NCBI GenBank assembly: GCA_948567375.1 | Contig: OX419759.1 | Coordinates: forward strand, 38,107,493-38,171,492 | DNA length: 64,000 bases | Direction of reading: 5' to 3' | Source: Lunularia cruciata | Taxonomy: Eukaryota > Streptophyta > Marchantiopsida > Lunulariales > Lunulariaceae | Shown here: positions 35,401 to 47,735 of the stretch, in pieces | How the letters are laid out: the number at the start of each line of letters is the position of its first letter | Numbering within the stretch: the stretch's first letter is position 1 | Translations under genes and position numbers: made by a program | Notes under the pieces: generated by a model | What the model saw: only the letters and a program-made list of their open reading frames with translations | Database searches by the model: none | What the model was told of the DNA's origin: nothing

Positions 35401-37539
35401 CAACAATAGCTGAGTCATATGATGTGCTAGTTGGGGGAGCAGTGTTATATCCCATGGGTTTCTGCATTGACTATTAGGAGGAGACAACCTCCTATAGGCC
35501 AGGTTGGCAGTCTAGTGAGGGACGGGTATGTCGCCTACCAGTACGCTTCAGTAGTGGCAGTCTTGGCTCACTATAGTCCGGGACCATGGCAACATCAGTT
35601 TTAGCTTTCAGTGGTACAGTTACTTGGCCTGGTGATTTGTTGGAGGAGAACGCCCATGTAGAGGATACTCCAATACCTGAGGAGATCACTTGGATTTAGA
35701 GTACAAGTGGGATTGTTCTATCCACCTTGGATGTTCCATTGTGGAGTTCCGAGGAGGCATTGTAGCAACATACATATCAGTTGGTGCAATAGGCTTGGAG
35801 TGGAGCCTTCATACCATCAGGAGATGAGCGTGAGGATGAGCCTCCAAAGTGATTGCTTTGACACCTCTGGATACGACACTCATTGCTTGGTAGTATCTAA
35901 TAGAGGGGATATGTCTATTGGAGTTTTTTGGTGGGATTAGCACCGGAAGTACAATATTAGAAGCGGGTATAGGAGTATAGAGGTACTTGTATATAGAGAG
36001 AGATGAGACTGCTAGGCGATTCTCTCTACATCATGTGGCACACTTGGCCTATTGGTATCTGGAGTTATTACTAATGTCAGCAGTCAGAGGTTACTAGAAG
36101 GCACTACCAACAAACATTTCCTTACTGGAGGCACATGATCTAGAGAGACATGGGCCTATTCACTGGGTGATTTCTGGATGGCCATGTTAGAGGCATACAC
36201 GTGCTAGTGGAGGTTTGGGTCTTCAAGATCCTTGATCTAGTGTGTTTTTGGAGATGTTACAAATACTACAACTCCATGTTCATCAATCCATTTCTTGAGC
36301 TTACCTTTTGGAGAACGTGCCTTTGATGGGTGATTCTTGCACTAGAGTGGTGGCGAGTGCACATCAAGTCCATTCTTGGATGGGACCTACTATATTATTA
36401 GATGCAGCCAGAGTGGAATCACGGGCTCATCGTCTTCATCTTTGGTGGACAAACTTCTTACCCAGAGAGGTTTTACAACGTGCTTATGATGGGATTCAAT
36501 GACTTGAGCAGATCCTTGTTGATGACATCTTGGATGTTGAGAGTTAGTCTCAGATAGTGGTAGTGGCTGATAGGTCACCTATGGCAGTGGTTAACCTAGT
36601 GAGACAGCCTAGAGCTGCATTTCCCACACTCATGAGTTTCCAAAGCTCTCATGCTTTTGAGAGGGAGGACTTGGACTTGTTTGGGACTCACAGTTACAAC
36701 AGTTGGTGGAGCCCAATGCTGATGAGAGAGAGAGTGGGCGATGGGTTTTTGCACCGGTATTACCGCTATTCCAGCAGTGTTAGAGGCATCCAGGCATCAG
36801 GTGTTAGGTCAGGCTATGAACCTGAACTATTTGACCTAGATTGTGAGCCTTGGCTTGGCAGAGTAGCATAGGATGCACTTGATAGGCATCACCACTCGGA
36901 CACTTGTGAGCCCTATGCCTATTGAGATGATTCAGGCACATGCTTGGGGCAATGGACCGAGTGGACATGGTATTCTTGGGACACAGCTAGTAGCTACTAG
37001 GGAGAGTGGTCTACTTGGAGTCCATCCAGATGAGCGTGGGCTACTTGGAGTCCATCCAGATGAGCGTGGGCTACTTGGAGTACATCCTTGGTCCACTTGG
37101 GATGCAACTAGAGGACGTGTGGAGTTTGCAGCCAAAGTGGAGTGAGTTTTTCAAACAGAAGTTGGGACCTCTAGTGGTCGGGGACATGACACTATTGCTC
37201 CCAAGGGCCCACTATAGCAGCCAATTAGTACGTCTTCCACTCCTACTACAGTTACAAAGGATACTTGGGAGCCAGATCTTGGACCCAAGCTTACTGGAGA
37301 AGAAAGACGGAGGGTTTGGAGGTTCTTGAGGAGCCACACGAGTTGTTTTGCCTTCAGTATGAAGGACTTGGGTGCTCTGAAGGGACATGGTATACAAATT
37401 GAGTTGACTAATGATACACCAATTTTCCGATGTCCTTATTGATATAGTGATATGGAGAGGACATTGATTTAGAGCTGGAGTAGTGACCTTTTTTGAGGGT
37501 GGTTTGGTGGAGATTTCACATGGAGAGTATGCATCAGCA
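35401..37539 (+). other. B2 protease-to-RT linker, no clear domain
   Basis: Retrotransposon-derived linker with many stops. It contains a 30-bp tandem repeat, 2.5 copies at 37011-37085 (ctacttggagtccatccaga core; 10-residue unit LLGVHPDERG). The right end (37066-37540) is shared with B1 at 1-470. Confidence 0.65.
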
Positions 37540-38700
37540 ACAGTGATGCTAGCCAAGAAGGATATACATGGCAACTACACAGATAGGCGGATGTGTGGAG
37601 ATTACCGTCGTATCAATCGATAGACCAGGGCTGATTGGTATGCCATGCCTACACCGGAGGAGATTTTTGATGCAATTGGGCATGCAAAGGTCTTTAGTAC
37701 TTTGGATCTTCAAGCAGGATATCATCAGTTGCCGGTCAGGGAGGAGGATAAGTCCAAGATAGCATTCTAGGCTATTGATCCTCATGGCAAGGATGTGTTA
37801 TATTAGTGGAGGTTCTTATTTTTTGGGTTGAAGAACGCTCCTGCTGAGTTCAAGAGGGTCATGGATAGGATCCTAGCTGGATTGGATTTTGCTCGGTGCT
37901 ATATTGATGACATTTTGGTTCATAGCACTATTGTGGAGGAGCATGAGAGACAATTGTTGGAGGTGTTTGAGAGGTTGAGATCTCATGGACTCAAATTACA
38001 TCTTGGGAAGTGTAGGTTCTTCCACAAGCAGGTTGAGTATTTGGGTCACACTATCTACACCGGAGGACTTGGTGTTTAATAGACCAAGGTGGAAGCTATT
38101 GCACGTATTCCTAAGCCTACAATGTGAGCAGAGTGGAGCATTCCTTGGGTTGGAAAACTTCTATTTCCACTATGTTAGAGGATTTAGTGCCATTGCCAAG
38201 GCCTTGATGAAGTTGACCAAGCTTACACAAGAGTGGTGTTGGGGAGATGAGCAGGAGAGAGCTTTTGTAGAGCTCAAGGAGAGGTTGACATCTGCTCCTA
38301 TTTTGCGGAGACCGATCAGAGTACGACCATTTCAGGTTCATATAGATTGGAGTACGTTGAGGCTTGGAGTGGTGCTCACCCAACATGATGATGAGGGGAA
38401 GGTGTTTGTGGTGGCCTATGCTAGTCACTCTAGCAATTCAGTGGAGGCAAAGTATAGTTCATATGAGGGAGAGTGCTTGGCAGCAATTTGGGTAGTAGTA
38501 CATTTCTGATGTTACCTATTTGGTAACCCCTTCACTCTCATCTCTGATCATCAGCCACTGAAGTGGTTGATGGAGTCCGATAAGCTTTTAGGGAAGCTTG
38601 CATGATGGGCTCTGATTTTACAGGAGTATGATTTCATGGTTGTTCATAGACCTGGAGTGGTGAACCGTGATGCAGATGGGTTGAGTAGAAACCCATGTCC
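37540..38700 (+). pseudogene. pol: B2 reverse transcriptase and RNase H (broken)
   Basis: RT motif A is STLDLQAGYHQLPV (Asp codon at 37705), motif B region FGLKNAPAEFKRVMDRIL at 37820-37880 and motif C CYIDDILVHS with the two Asp at 37906-37911. RNase H follows with VVAYASHSSN...EAKYSSYEGECLAAIW at 38408-38500. All catalytic positions I can see are conserved, but several single-base stops (for example after AIARIPKPTM) interrupt the frame. Confidence 0.85.
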
Positions 38701-39064
38701 TAGCCAGCAAGATCAGACCGGAGCACATTGGCATGGTGAGACAGATGAGGAAATGGTGCCAAGTTACCATGCATCTGCCTTTCTATGTATATTTTATGAG
38801 GCTTTGGTGGTATCTCTCTCAGCCCATACAAGAGGAGTTATTGAGGTCATAGATCTTGAGAGTGAAGATATTGGTACAGTTCAGCGAGACATTCATGATG
38901 AAGTCTTAGTGATGGACTATCTTTGCACTGGTGTTGTGGGTGGCACAGTTGGAGCCAAGGAGAGAGACCATGTTCTTCAGCAAGCCAAATGGTTCAGATT
39001 GGAGGGCAGACATCTTTTGCATGTATAGGAGGATGGAAGAGTGCGAGTAGTACCACTTCCATCT

Positions 39065-40337
39065 CAGAGACCATAGTTGGTTTGTCATGCTTATGAGGAG
39101 CTATGACATTTTGGAGTAAAGCGTACTTATAGCTTACTCTAGAGCCATTATTGGTGGTGCAGTATGCAAAGCAAGGTACAACAGTTTGTTGCTAGATGTG
39201 TGGTTTGTGACCAATTTAGAGCATCATTTAATGCTCCTACGCCACAGTTACACCCATTACCTATTATGGGATTGGGTTAACGTTGGAGTTTGGACTTCAC
39301 TAGACCTTTACCGTTGACTGTGAGACATCATCGGTATGTTTTGGTGATGGTGGAGCACTTCTCTAAGTGGATTGAGTTGGTGGCACTTCCTAACAAGTCT
39401 AGTGAAGGGACAACTTACTTGTTCCTAGATCGAGTTCTTAGTCATTTTGGTGCACCAACTAAGGTTTTGACTGATCAGGATATAGAGTTCTTGGGGGAGT
39501 TTCAAGTCTTGTGTAACAAGGCTTTGATTGATCACCGTATTACCTCCCGAGATCACCTTGAGGCAGATGGCTTAGCAGAGAGAGTGGTTTAGACAGCAAA
39601 GAGAGGATTGCAAAAGTATGGTTTGCAGAGAGACCACTTGGGAGATTGGGATCTCCAATTACCTTGGTTGGCCATGGGCTATTAGTTCAGCCAGCAAGCC
39701 TCCTTAGCATCCTTCTCTCCGTAATTTCTACTCTATGGACAAGATCCAGATTTACATGCAGCCATTTGTTGAGATGTTATTGTAGTTTTGGACTTGGATG
39801 ACCCCGATGTATGGATGAGTGCATGTTCTCAACGGGCTGAGATCTTTCAAAGAGTGATGCCGATGGCCTTTGAGAACTTGGCAATTGCTCAACATAGAAA
39901 TACTTTATGCTATGCTACCATTCAAGGAGGAGGTTATAGACCCTCAATCTGTCAATTTCATCCATGAGACTATGCATATCTACAATAGACAGCACCAATG
40001 ACGCTTGATATTTTGACAGGCCGTACTATCTTGAGAGTGCATGAGGTTTTGCTCCATTAGATTCCTTGGGTCCTTGTGTTAGAAGGACGTGATGGTGTTG
40101 TTTGGAAGGATCATGTGTGCAATTGTGCGCCATGCCACCTCCTAAACATTGATGGTACTATGGACCCAAGCTTGACACTTGTACGTGCAGGCTTGAGGTG
40201 TATGTTATGTGGCTCTTTTGGTGGAGCTGTTATTATGTTAGTGTGTGATAGTTGTTTGAGAGGATGGCATATGGCATATATGACTTCTCCACTCAAGGTG
40301 GTTCCTCAAGGATAGTGGTTGTCCTAGATGTACTTGA
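39065..40337 (+). pseudogene. pol: B2 integrase with C-terminal PHD zinc finger (broken)
   Basis: The integrase zinc domain lies at about 39080-39230 (CHAYEEL...CVVCDQFRA). The catalytic core is at 39285-39600: Asp in SLDFTRPLP, Asp in KVLTDQDIEFLGEF, Glu in DHLEADGLAERVV. A linker with RVHEVL and VLEGRDGVVWKDHV leads to a PHD finger at 40199-40337. Its ligands are C40199 and C40208 (CMLC), then CDSC, then H in GWHM, a Tyr where the sixth ligand should be Cys, then CPRC after a one-base frameshift. The TGA stop (40335) comes one residue after the last Cys. B1 has the missing Cys, so the family ancestor had a full C4HC3 set. PHD fingers usually read histone H3 tails. Here it takes the place of the chromodomain and may steer integration. 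Confidence 0.82.
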
Positions 40338-40506
40338 CCTATAGCTAGTTCATTCTTTATATGGTATAGTTTGCAGACAAGCAACTAACGATGGAGCTCC
40401 ATAGCACCTGGCCTCTTGATCTTTGCCCATTGTAAGGTATACCATATACTTAGAGTAGATGGCTATCTGGAGTTAGAGGGACCTAACCACTAGCTAGTGG
40501 GGCGAT
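40338..40506 (+). other. B2 3' non-coding region
   Basis: Short stretch between the Pol stop and the terminal repeats. It ends with ctagtggggcgat, a weak purine run where the polypurine tract should be. Confidence 0.5.
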
Positions 40507-41168
40507 TGTGGCACTTTAGAGTCTATGTATGACTTATGTGTTAGTTGTGCTTCTATAGTGTATGATGTTGATAGTGATGTATGTTGTGTAGCAATGTATA
40601 TACACATGACAATTGTCACGCCATTTGTAGTGTTGCATCTAGATGCTTGGACATTGGAGTTCCAATGATAGTAGTTAGAGTTATTTCAGCAGTTTCTCCA
40701 AGACTACTTTCTGACAGTTAGATTTCATGTTTGGGGTATTGACTTCACGGTGGAGCTCACCATCACTTTGCACCATTTGCACCATCAAGTATGCTATTAG
40801 TAGGACCATTTTGGTTCAGACCTAGCTCGAGTCCAAGGGGTATACTTTTGAAGTGCAGCTCTAGAGAGCTCACTTCTCTGATGTTGAGCCTTCGAGTTCC
40901 TGGCTATGGTGGACAGAGGCCGGTGAGCGTCACCTAGATTCTCTATGTTGGAGTGGGTGTGGCTTGACTGTAATCAGTGCCCAGTTGTTGGTAGTTTATA
41001 GAGTGACAAATCAAGTACTGATCTGAGTTGTGTTGAGTTGAGAGTGGTAAACAATCGGATTATTGTGGCACTTTAGAGTCTATGTATGACTTATGTGTGA
41101 GTTGTACTTCTATAGTGTATGATGTTGACAGCAATGTATGTTGTATAGCAATGTATATACGCATGACA
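40507..41168 (+). repeat. B2 3' terminal repeat block (105 bp, 449 bp, 105 bp)
   Basis: Two copies of a 105-bp unit beginning TGTGGCACTTTAGAGTC and ending CATGACA (40507-40611 and 41064-41168) flank the copy of the 5' segment (40614-41062). The unit ends sharply at GACA in all four examples in the window (with B1), so it behaves as a discrete TG...CA unit. Confidence 0.8.
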
Positions 41169-44115
41169 TTCTCCTTAATGAAGCCACTTCCATTCTTTTG
41201 CCATCTCTTAGCAAGGAACCTACATTGATTGACTCTCATATAGAGGATCCTCCACCTAGTATCCTTGTTATTCCTCCCCCTCCTCCCATGATCTCTCCCC
41301 CTAGCATCTTGGATTCACCACCAACACCAACCTTTACCCCTCTTCCAATACCCTTAGCATCTCCTTTCATCTTGCCTAATCTATGTCCTATGCAATCTTG
41401 CCCTGATTGCCCATGGGTGGAGGGTGGTTTGGCACAACATCAAAGGCAAGCTAAATGATTATGGATGAGGTAGAGTCCACTTCTTTGCCTACCCTCCTAG
41501 ACCTTCTCCATACTATAGCTTTCTCACTATAGGCACACCAAACACTCACTCTTGGCTCCACTCTTTGGATCTCCTATAGGTTTTCCTACTAGGGTTACCT
41601 CTTCTTTGCATGTATACTGGGATCATTATGTCTCTCTACCATCAAGTGGGCTCCATGCTTTCTATACTCCTACATGTCATAACTTGGTAGATGACCAAGA
41701 GAGAGATGTCTCTACTTGGACACTACTTTCTCTCTTTCTTCAATGGACTTTGCTTCTTCTTGCTCATGGGGTGCATCTTAACAACATGAGATTGCTTCTC
41801 AAATTCATTGGTTTTTGCAAGTAGATTGGCCAACTTTATATGAAGAGTACACCATTTGAGCCCAAGCAATTGCTAGATGGATCACAAATTTCCCACAAGC
41901 TCATGTGCCACCTCCAGAGCATTGTACATAGATCCTTGATGTTAGGCTAGGTAGGGAGTATCAATGAGAAGTCCAAGCACTATCATCCTCAAGACCAACA
42001 CCCTTCTCTATTGACACTTTAGTAGCTTTACATAATTGCCATCCATTAGCCACATATGACCTTCCTTCTTTCATCCATGACTACTACTTAAATGAGGAGC
42101 TATAGCTTATGGAGTCCTTTATTTGCCCATGCATTACTCCACTCGCCATATTTCTTGGCAAAGGGTACTTCAAGACTAGTTTTTGACCATTTGCATGATT
42201 ATCTCTCTCTAAATATGCCAAACTCAAGCTTCTCCCTTCTCTTTTCTTTCTACCAATGTATTGCCTTGGGTTTGGTGCTCCTAGATATTGCTCATTTTTT
42301 GGGTCCATTTGTCTTTTGCTCTATCTAAGGATACATCAAGTGTTTGCTCTATAGTAGCCATAGGGATGTTTACTTATATTTGGTCTCACACACCATTTAT
42401 TTACAATTTTGCCACTCCTTTTCATCTTTCTTGTCTCCTCATTGATATGTAGTAACCACATTAGGTGGTTACAAGACATTTATTGTGAGCATTAGAGCTT
42501 CCTTGGAACTTCACCTTGAGTGGGTGGTTGTCCAAGTGAGTGTCTCAAATGCTTAAATACCATTTCTTGTCCAACCTTATTTTGAGCTCTTTGTTTGGCA
42601 AGGGATCAGATCTCCTCTATGATTCTTTTTGTATGTATTTTCTATGGTATAAAGATACCAATGTTGTATAGCCACCGTAATACCACATGAGAGTTCACTT
42701 AGCTTGCATTTGAAAAGGTTACATGCCAAGGAGATCACTTGAGAGGGCCACTATTTGCCATAGCTCAATACATAACTTTACATGAGGTTGCAACCAACTT
42801 TCCCATATGTCTTTTTCCATCCTTATCAAATGGTACCCACATTTTAGGTCCCTTGGAAGATGTAGGCCATGTTTTGCAAGCTGTCACAATTATTCTAACG
42901 ACCTTGGATTTACAAGTTCAGACTCATAAATGCAAGCTTTGAAGTACACATATAATCCTTACCTTCTCGGACTTCACATCAAGATTTTAAGGATTTTAAG
43001 GGTTGAGAGATTGGGCTCCCCTCTTGGAGATGAGGATTATTGTAGCTTATTCATCTCAAATACTTTGATTTAGACTACTGCACATGCTCATCTACTCCCC
43101 TGGTTGAGGAACACATAGGTAGTTTACTTCTTCCTTTTGAGATGTTTGTAAATATCCTCCCATAGAGATACTACTACCACATATATGGTCCTTTGGTAGT
43201 ACCATGCAACATACCTTCTTCACACTCTTAGGACCTACATGCTCCCACACTTATCATATGATTGGCAATAGCTTCTTATTGCTCTTCTTGTAATATTACT
43301 TCACAAGAGTCTATTGCACCAGTAGCTTACTTAGGAGCATGGCCACTAGTGGATCGTCTTATGGCAAATAGCTTCTTATACAAGTGTTACATATTCTTAT
43401 TATCACTTATTGCAACAATCAACTTAAGCACCCATGATTTATGTATATCTCTTCAATTAGCTTGAGATTTATTGCCATTACCTTACACATACAACCCTCC
43501 TCCCTTTGCAAATTTGTATCCCTAGACTCTATGAAGCCTCAGGTCCAGCTTAGTTAGCATATGCACACTTACATCCTTTCTAGCATCCTCATTGACTTAT
43601 CTTTACTTCATCGAGCTAGGATCCTCTCTTGAATCAAGAAGTGCACCAAAGCTTTGAATTTAGTTCATGCTGGAAGAGTTCACCATGCCCTTTAGCTCTG
43701 CTTAAGACTATCACATCTAGCACTCTTGGGCTTACCAAACCTATTCCTTTATTGTTCTACATTTGATGCTAAAGGCATCCACATCCTATGATGTGCCATA
43801 GGAAGGAGAGTGTATAAGAGTCCATGATGCCATTAGAGATGTGGTAGCCCAGATCCTATGATTTACTTGCTTACAAGTTCAGATTAAGCAATGGATGGTC
43901 CTACCAAGTCCACCTCATAAGAGGGTGTGGATAGTTATTGTAACCTTCAAGGATGGACAACATACATTGTATGATATGGTGGTGGTGAATGTAATTCGAC
44001 CAAAGTCCTTAACACAAGCTAGCATCCAATCAAGAGCTATAGCAATCATTGCCACTAGGAAGAAGGAGTACCACTATGCTCCACTTGCCTCTAACATCTT
44101 CATCCCTTTATAGTG
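41169..44115 (+). pseudogene. Decayed RLE-type reverse transcriptase, related to the ORF at 14418-17585
   Basis: Collinear pieces match the intact protein. A Pro-rich leader comes first, then a CPDC...HQRQ finger at about 41400-41450. LLSLFLQWTLLLLAHG at 41730-41780 matches FLLLPRWCLRYARGG. WVVVQVSVSNAF near 42525 is motif A with its Asp changed to Ser. GPLFAIAQY at 42745 and FPSLSNGTHILGP near 42820 are motifs B and C with ADD changed to SNG. ESIAPVAYLGAWPL at 43310 corresponds to the thumb region. RVWIVIVTFKDGQHTLYDMVV at 43922-43983 is the endonuclease, followed by YAPLASNIFIPL. Stops and frameshifts are frequent, so it is old. It is a different subfamily, judging by the Pro-rich N-terminus. 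Confidence 0.8.
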
Positions 44116-45634
44116 GATCTTTTGGCCATCTTCATCATCAGTTTGATGGTCTTTTTTGAGAGGTGGCATAGATCTCACTATAGAAAAGAGGCATCTTGAC
44201 TTACTTACCTACCATGCTTACTTCTTATTTTTGGGTCTTTGTCACCTTATAGAGATCACAAGCATTGACTCTTAATCAATGAGCATCAATAATGGCACAT
44301 GCTTACTCAAATACTCATCATCATGTGTATATTCAAAGACCTACATAATGACGGATCTTTAAATAAACATGTGACTATATTTCCATAGAAGATCCCACTT
44401 CCCCTCATCCATAAGGATGGTTCTAGAATGCAGCTTCTAAACCCTCAGATGGATCCACATTATACTCCATAAGACTACCCAAAGTCTATTCCTTGATAAG
44501 GAACTCAATAGTAGATTGTGTGTTTGCTCTAAATATATCCATGGGAGCTATCAAGGGGTAGCATGACAAGGAAGGATGATCTAATGCACTAGAATGGAAG
44601 GGAGTAAATGCTTTTGGATAGAGAGGACCATCAAGATGGTTTCTACAATATAGTAAGAATGCATTTTCAACCCTCAAAATATCTCTCAATAGTAGACCTC
44701 ATGCATTAAATGCACTATAAGGTCCATGGATATAATCTCTATATGGTTCCTATATCCATCCATGTTATCCAATATGCCCATGATATAGGAACCTATGTGT
44801 ATAACATTGAATAGTAAACCATGACCTAACATGTCCTTCAAAAGATGCTAGAAATCCTATTGAGTGTTATTCATCCATCCACAAGATAACCTCAAACCGG
44901 GAAACATAATACTCTAGGAAATCTTTGACTCTAGACGTGGTATATACCTATATATAACCCTATAAGAGGTCCATCCACCCATCTCTACTAATAAGGACCA
45001 CTAGTAGGAGAGCCCACTAATATCCCATATAATATAAACCAAGCAACCAATATCCAAGACTAAAGTCTTCCTCCGCCTCTCATGAGCATGAAAAAAGCAA
45101 GGAATAAACTTCCAAGTGAAGCTAATCTGCTACCTCATCATTAAAATTATAGAAATCTCACCTATGAGTGTAATCTTCCTCTCTTCTAGCCACTCGATAT
45201 GTTCACATGTATGTTTGGAATGGGATGGAGGTGCAAGAAAATTTGATAGCAATTATGTCCATATCAAGGGTCATCACACTAAGCTCTCTCCTAGGCCCTC
45301 CATGCAAATAAGGCTCCATCTGAATCTCCATAAATTGCATCTCTAACCCATGAGATCCATGAGTGATACTCTCAAATATGTTGGTATAAGTCTCCTTAGT
45401 AATCATATCTAAATGCCCTCTATACTCTATCTAGCTCTTCTTCACTCACAAAGGCCAAAAAGGAATCCTCTCTCTATGAAATCTCTCTCCTTCCTCACCA
45501 AGTCTCCAATGATGGCTCTCTTTCTCTCTCTCTCAAAACTTACTCTTTATCCTCCATGTCTCCCTTAGCATGCTCTCTCTCTAAGGCCCATATCTTTAGC
45601 CTCTAGTCCCCAACCAAACACACACACACACACA

Positions 45635-45710
<76 letters not shown>

Positions 45711-46146
45711 ACTTTTTTTCCTCTAAGTCCCCCGCCAAACACTCCCTCTCTTGAATCCCCCTATTGTAATACCATTAGCTACATAGAGTATCTAGATGTT
45801 GAAATTGACTAAGTAATATCTTGACAGATTTTTTATATGACGGTCTAAGTAGATCAGATAGAGATGTCACCAAATAGTACTTCTACTATTAGAGCAAAGG
45901 TTGAAAACACCATGAAAACTTCAAAGCCAATTTTGGAGGCCTAAACGGATGAATTAGGCATTGAAAAATTACAAATTTCCCTCAAATTGGCAAAATTTTC
46001 TTCCTTTTTCCCCTTTGTCTTGTTAAGAAATTTCCAATGGTACCTCACCCATGCAATTTTGAGCTTTCTATAAGAAGATTCCCCAAATATTTTCCCTTTA
46101 GTCAAACTTTTTTGACCAACCAAATAAGACAAGGATCAACATGTCA
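44116..46146. other. Intergenic, no gene recognised
   Basis: AT-rich with CT-rich patches, and no frame above about 76 codons. It holds the microsatellite listed separately. It ends at the target-site duplication of A2 (tgtca at 46142-46146). Confidence 0.55.
45617..45707. repeat. Compound (CA)n(CT)n microsatellite
   Basis: About ten CA units run directly into about 35 CT units. Confidence 0.97.
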
Positions 46147-46558
46147 TATAACAATATGGAGTTTAATAACAAAGTTAGTTGGGCTCACAAAGTAGCACAT
46201 AAGACAAATTAGCCTAGATTATTCTAAAAGGATCTAGGAAGCTTCTTGGGAAGCTTCCCGGCTAGCTTAGCTTACACCTCAAGTAAGTAGCTTCTAGAAG
46301 CTTCCAACTAGCTTAGCTTGCATGCCAAGTAGACGACTTCTAGAAGGAAGCCTCTTGAGAAGCTTCCTAGTTAACTTGGCTTGCACTCTAAGAAAGCGGC
46401 TTGAGGAAGCTCCTTGAGAAGCTTCTCAAGGGCCTTGTATGCTACCTATAAATACCAAAGCCAAAGCTCATGCTAGGCATTTGGAGTTTTCCCTCATTCA
46501 AGTGTCTCAATGTGAGTTTCCATTCTCCTATTTCTCTCTTCGGATTTGGTCTTTTACA
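46147..46558 (+). repeat. A2 5' LTR
   Basis: 412 bp, start mutated from TGTAACAATATGG to TATAACAATATGG, ends GGTCTTTTACA. Three heat-shock units at 46292-46304 (TTCTAGAAGCTTC) and TATAAATA at 46447-46454. The primer site after it (46560-46571) has decayed to TGGTATTAGAGT. Confidence 0.9.
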
Positions 46559-46580
46559 TTGGTATTAGAGTAGGAATGGG

Positions 46581-46796
46581 ATGGATGGAATTTATGGACC
46601 ACCAAATCCACTTCCTCCAAACCATTGGGATTTTTGCATCCAAATACTATCCAAGCATCATTTCACACTTTTCATCACCTTGCACTTTGGACAAGAGTTT
46701 CTGCATATGATCACCATATCTGAGGAACCCTTGGTGCTTCTAGTTGTAACTTATGGAGAACGGTGGACATGTTGTTTCTATGTGTTAATAAATTAG
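46581..46796 (+). CDS. Conserved 71-codon ORF between primer site and gag (A2)
   Basis: It starts 9 nt after the primer site and ends 33 nt before the gag ATG. The protein begins MDGIYGPPNPLPPNHWDF and ends CCFYVLIN, with a central FITLHFGQEFLHMITISEEP. The same frame is open in A4 (52985-53200) and mostly open in A3 (60830-61021). I know no domain in it. It may be a leader peptide controlling gag translation, or an accessory protein. Confidence 0.55.
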   Translation: MDGIYGPPNPLPPNHWDFCIQILSKHHFTLFITLHFGQEFLHMITISEEPLVLLVVTYGERWTCCFYVLIN

Positions 46797-46829
46797 ATAG
46801 ATTGGGAGTAGTGTGATAGAGTAGCAACC

Positions 46830-47735
46830 ATGGCGGCAATACCCAGTGTTATCCTTGCTATGTAGCAACAAATCGAGCATCTTACTTGATTGTTGGATGA
46901 ACAAGATCTTTGACGACAAGAGCAGGTGGAAAGAGTACCAATTTGAGAAGGAGAAGATTAGATCAGATTCTCTAAACCCAATGTATTTGAAGGTAAGAAT
47001 CTTTTGGGTGCGATGGAGAATTTTGTGTTTGATTTTGAACGTTATTTTGAAACTACCAATCTACAAGACAAGCAAAAATAGATTCTTTTGGCTTCTAGCC
47101 AATTGGATGGAGTAGCAAAGCTATGGTGGAAATTCCAAGTGGAGAAAGCAGAACAACAAATTGTTGCACCAATCTTGACATGGGCAAAATTCAAGAGCGC
47201 AATAATTAGTTGGTTCCAAGCTATAAATGCCACACGAGCTCCATGGGATAAGTTGGCAAAGTTGAAATAGATTAGCTATGTAAGAAGTTACATCACGCAG
47301 TTCCAAAATACCATCATGAAAATTCCATATATATTGGAAGGTGAAGCTTTGGATTGATTTGTGAGGGACTTGAAGGCAAGAACCAAATTAGAGGTAACCA
47401 TGCAAGAGCCACACCACTTGGAGGAAAGCATGCGGTTGGCCAAACATTTTGATTCCTTAATGGTTACAACTTGGTCTTGACCTCAACCTCCACAAAGCCT
47501 ACCAATACACTACACATAAGTGGAGGAGCCAGCACCCATGGAGATTGATGTCATTCAACAAAGGCCACTTGGCATAGGAGATAGAGAGAAACTATGACAA
47601 AATGGTGGTTGTTTTTATTTTTGCCAATTGGGGCATCGCATTGCTGAATGCACACTCAAGAATGGACAACCTCGACAAGTTGCCCAAGTGGAGGTCGTGG
47701 AGCGGAATGATCAAGGAAACAAGGAATCTCAATAG
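46830..47735 (+). pseudogene. gag: A2 gag (broken)
   Basis: ATG at 46830 in the same position as in A3 and A4. The capsid signature ASSQLDGVAKLWW lies at 47091-47130, and the zinc knuckle near 47610-47655 (CFYFCQLGH-like with one base shift). The frame ends NKESQ then TAG at 47733. The slippery heptamer at 47714 reads AGGAAAC (first G lost), but the 9-bp hairpin after a 7-nt spacer is fully paired (47728-47736 with 47750-47758). An early stop follows MYLKVRIF and others occur later. Confidence 0.75.

Larger units (their letters stand above)
29989..41168 (+). mobile_element. Family B Ty3/gypsy copy B2 with PHD finger, decayed
   Basis: Plus-strand order: terminal-repeat segment (29989-30434), leader, gag with CCHC knuckles, protease with DSGAQ, RT, RNase H, integrase, PHD finger, 3' terminal repeats. 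Unlike family A it has no chromodomain and its primer site is different. The coding part is enlarged by a 1.3-kb internal tandem duplication. Dozens of stops mean it is dead. I see no convincing target-site duplication, and the 3' end abuts the RLE-type remnant at 41169. Confidence 0.82.

Noticed and set aside
45617-45707. CA/CT tract as a promoter GAGA element
   Set aside because: No gene lies next to it and a pure long dinucleotide run is better explained as a microsatellite.
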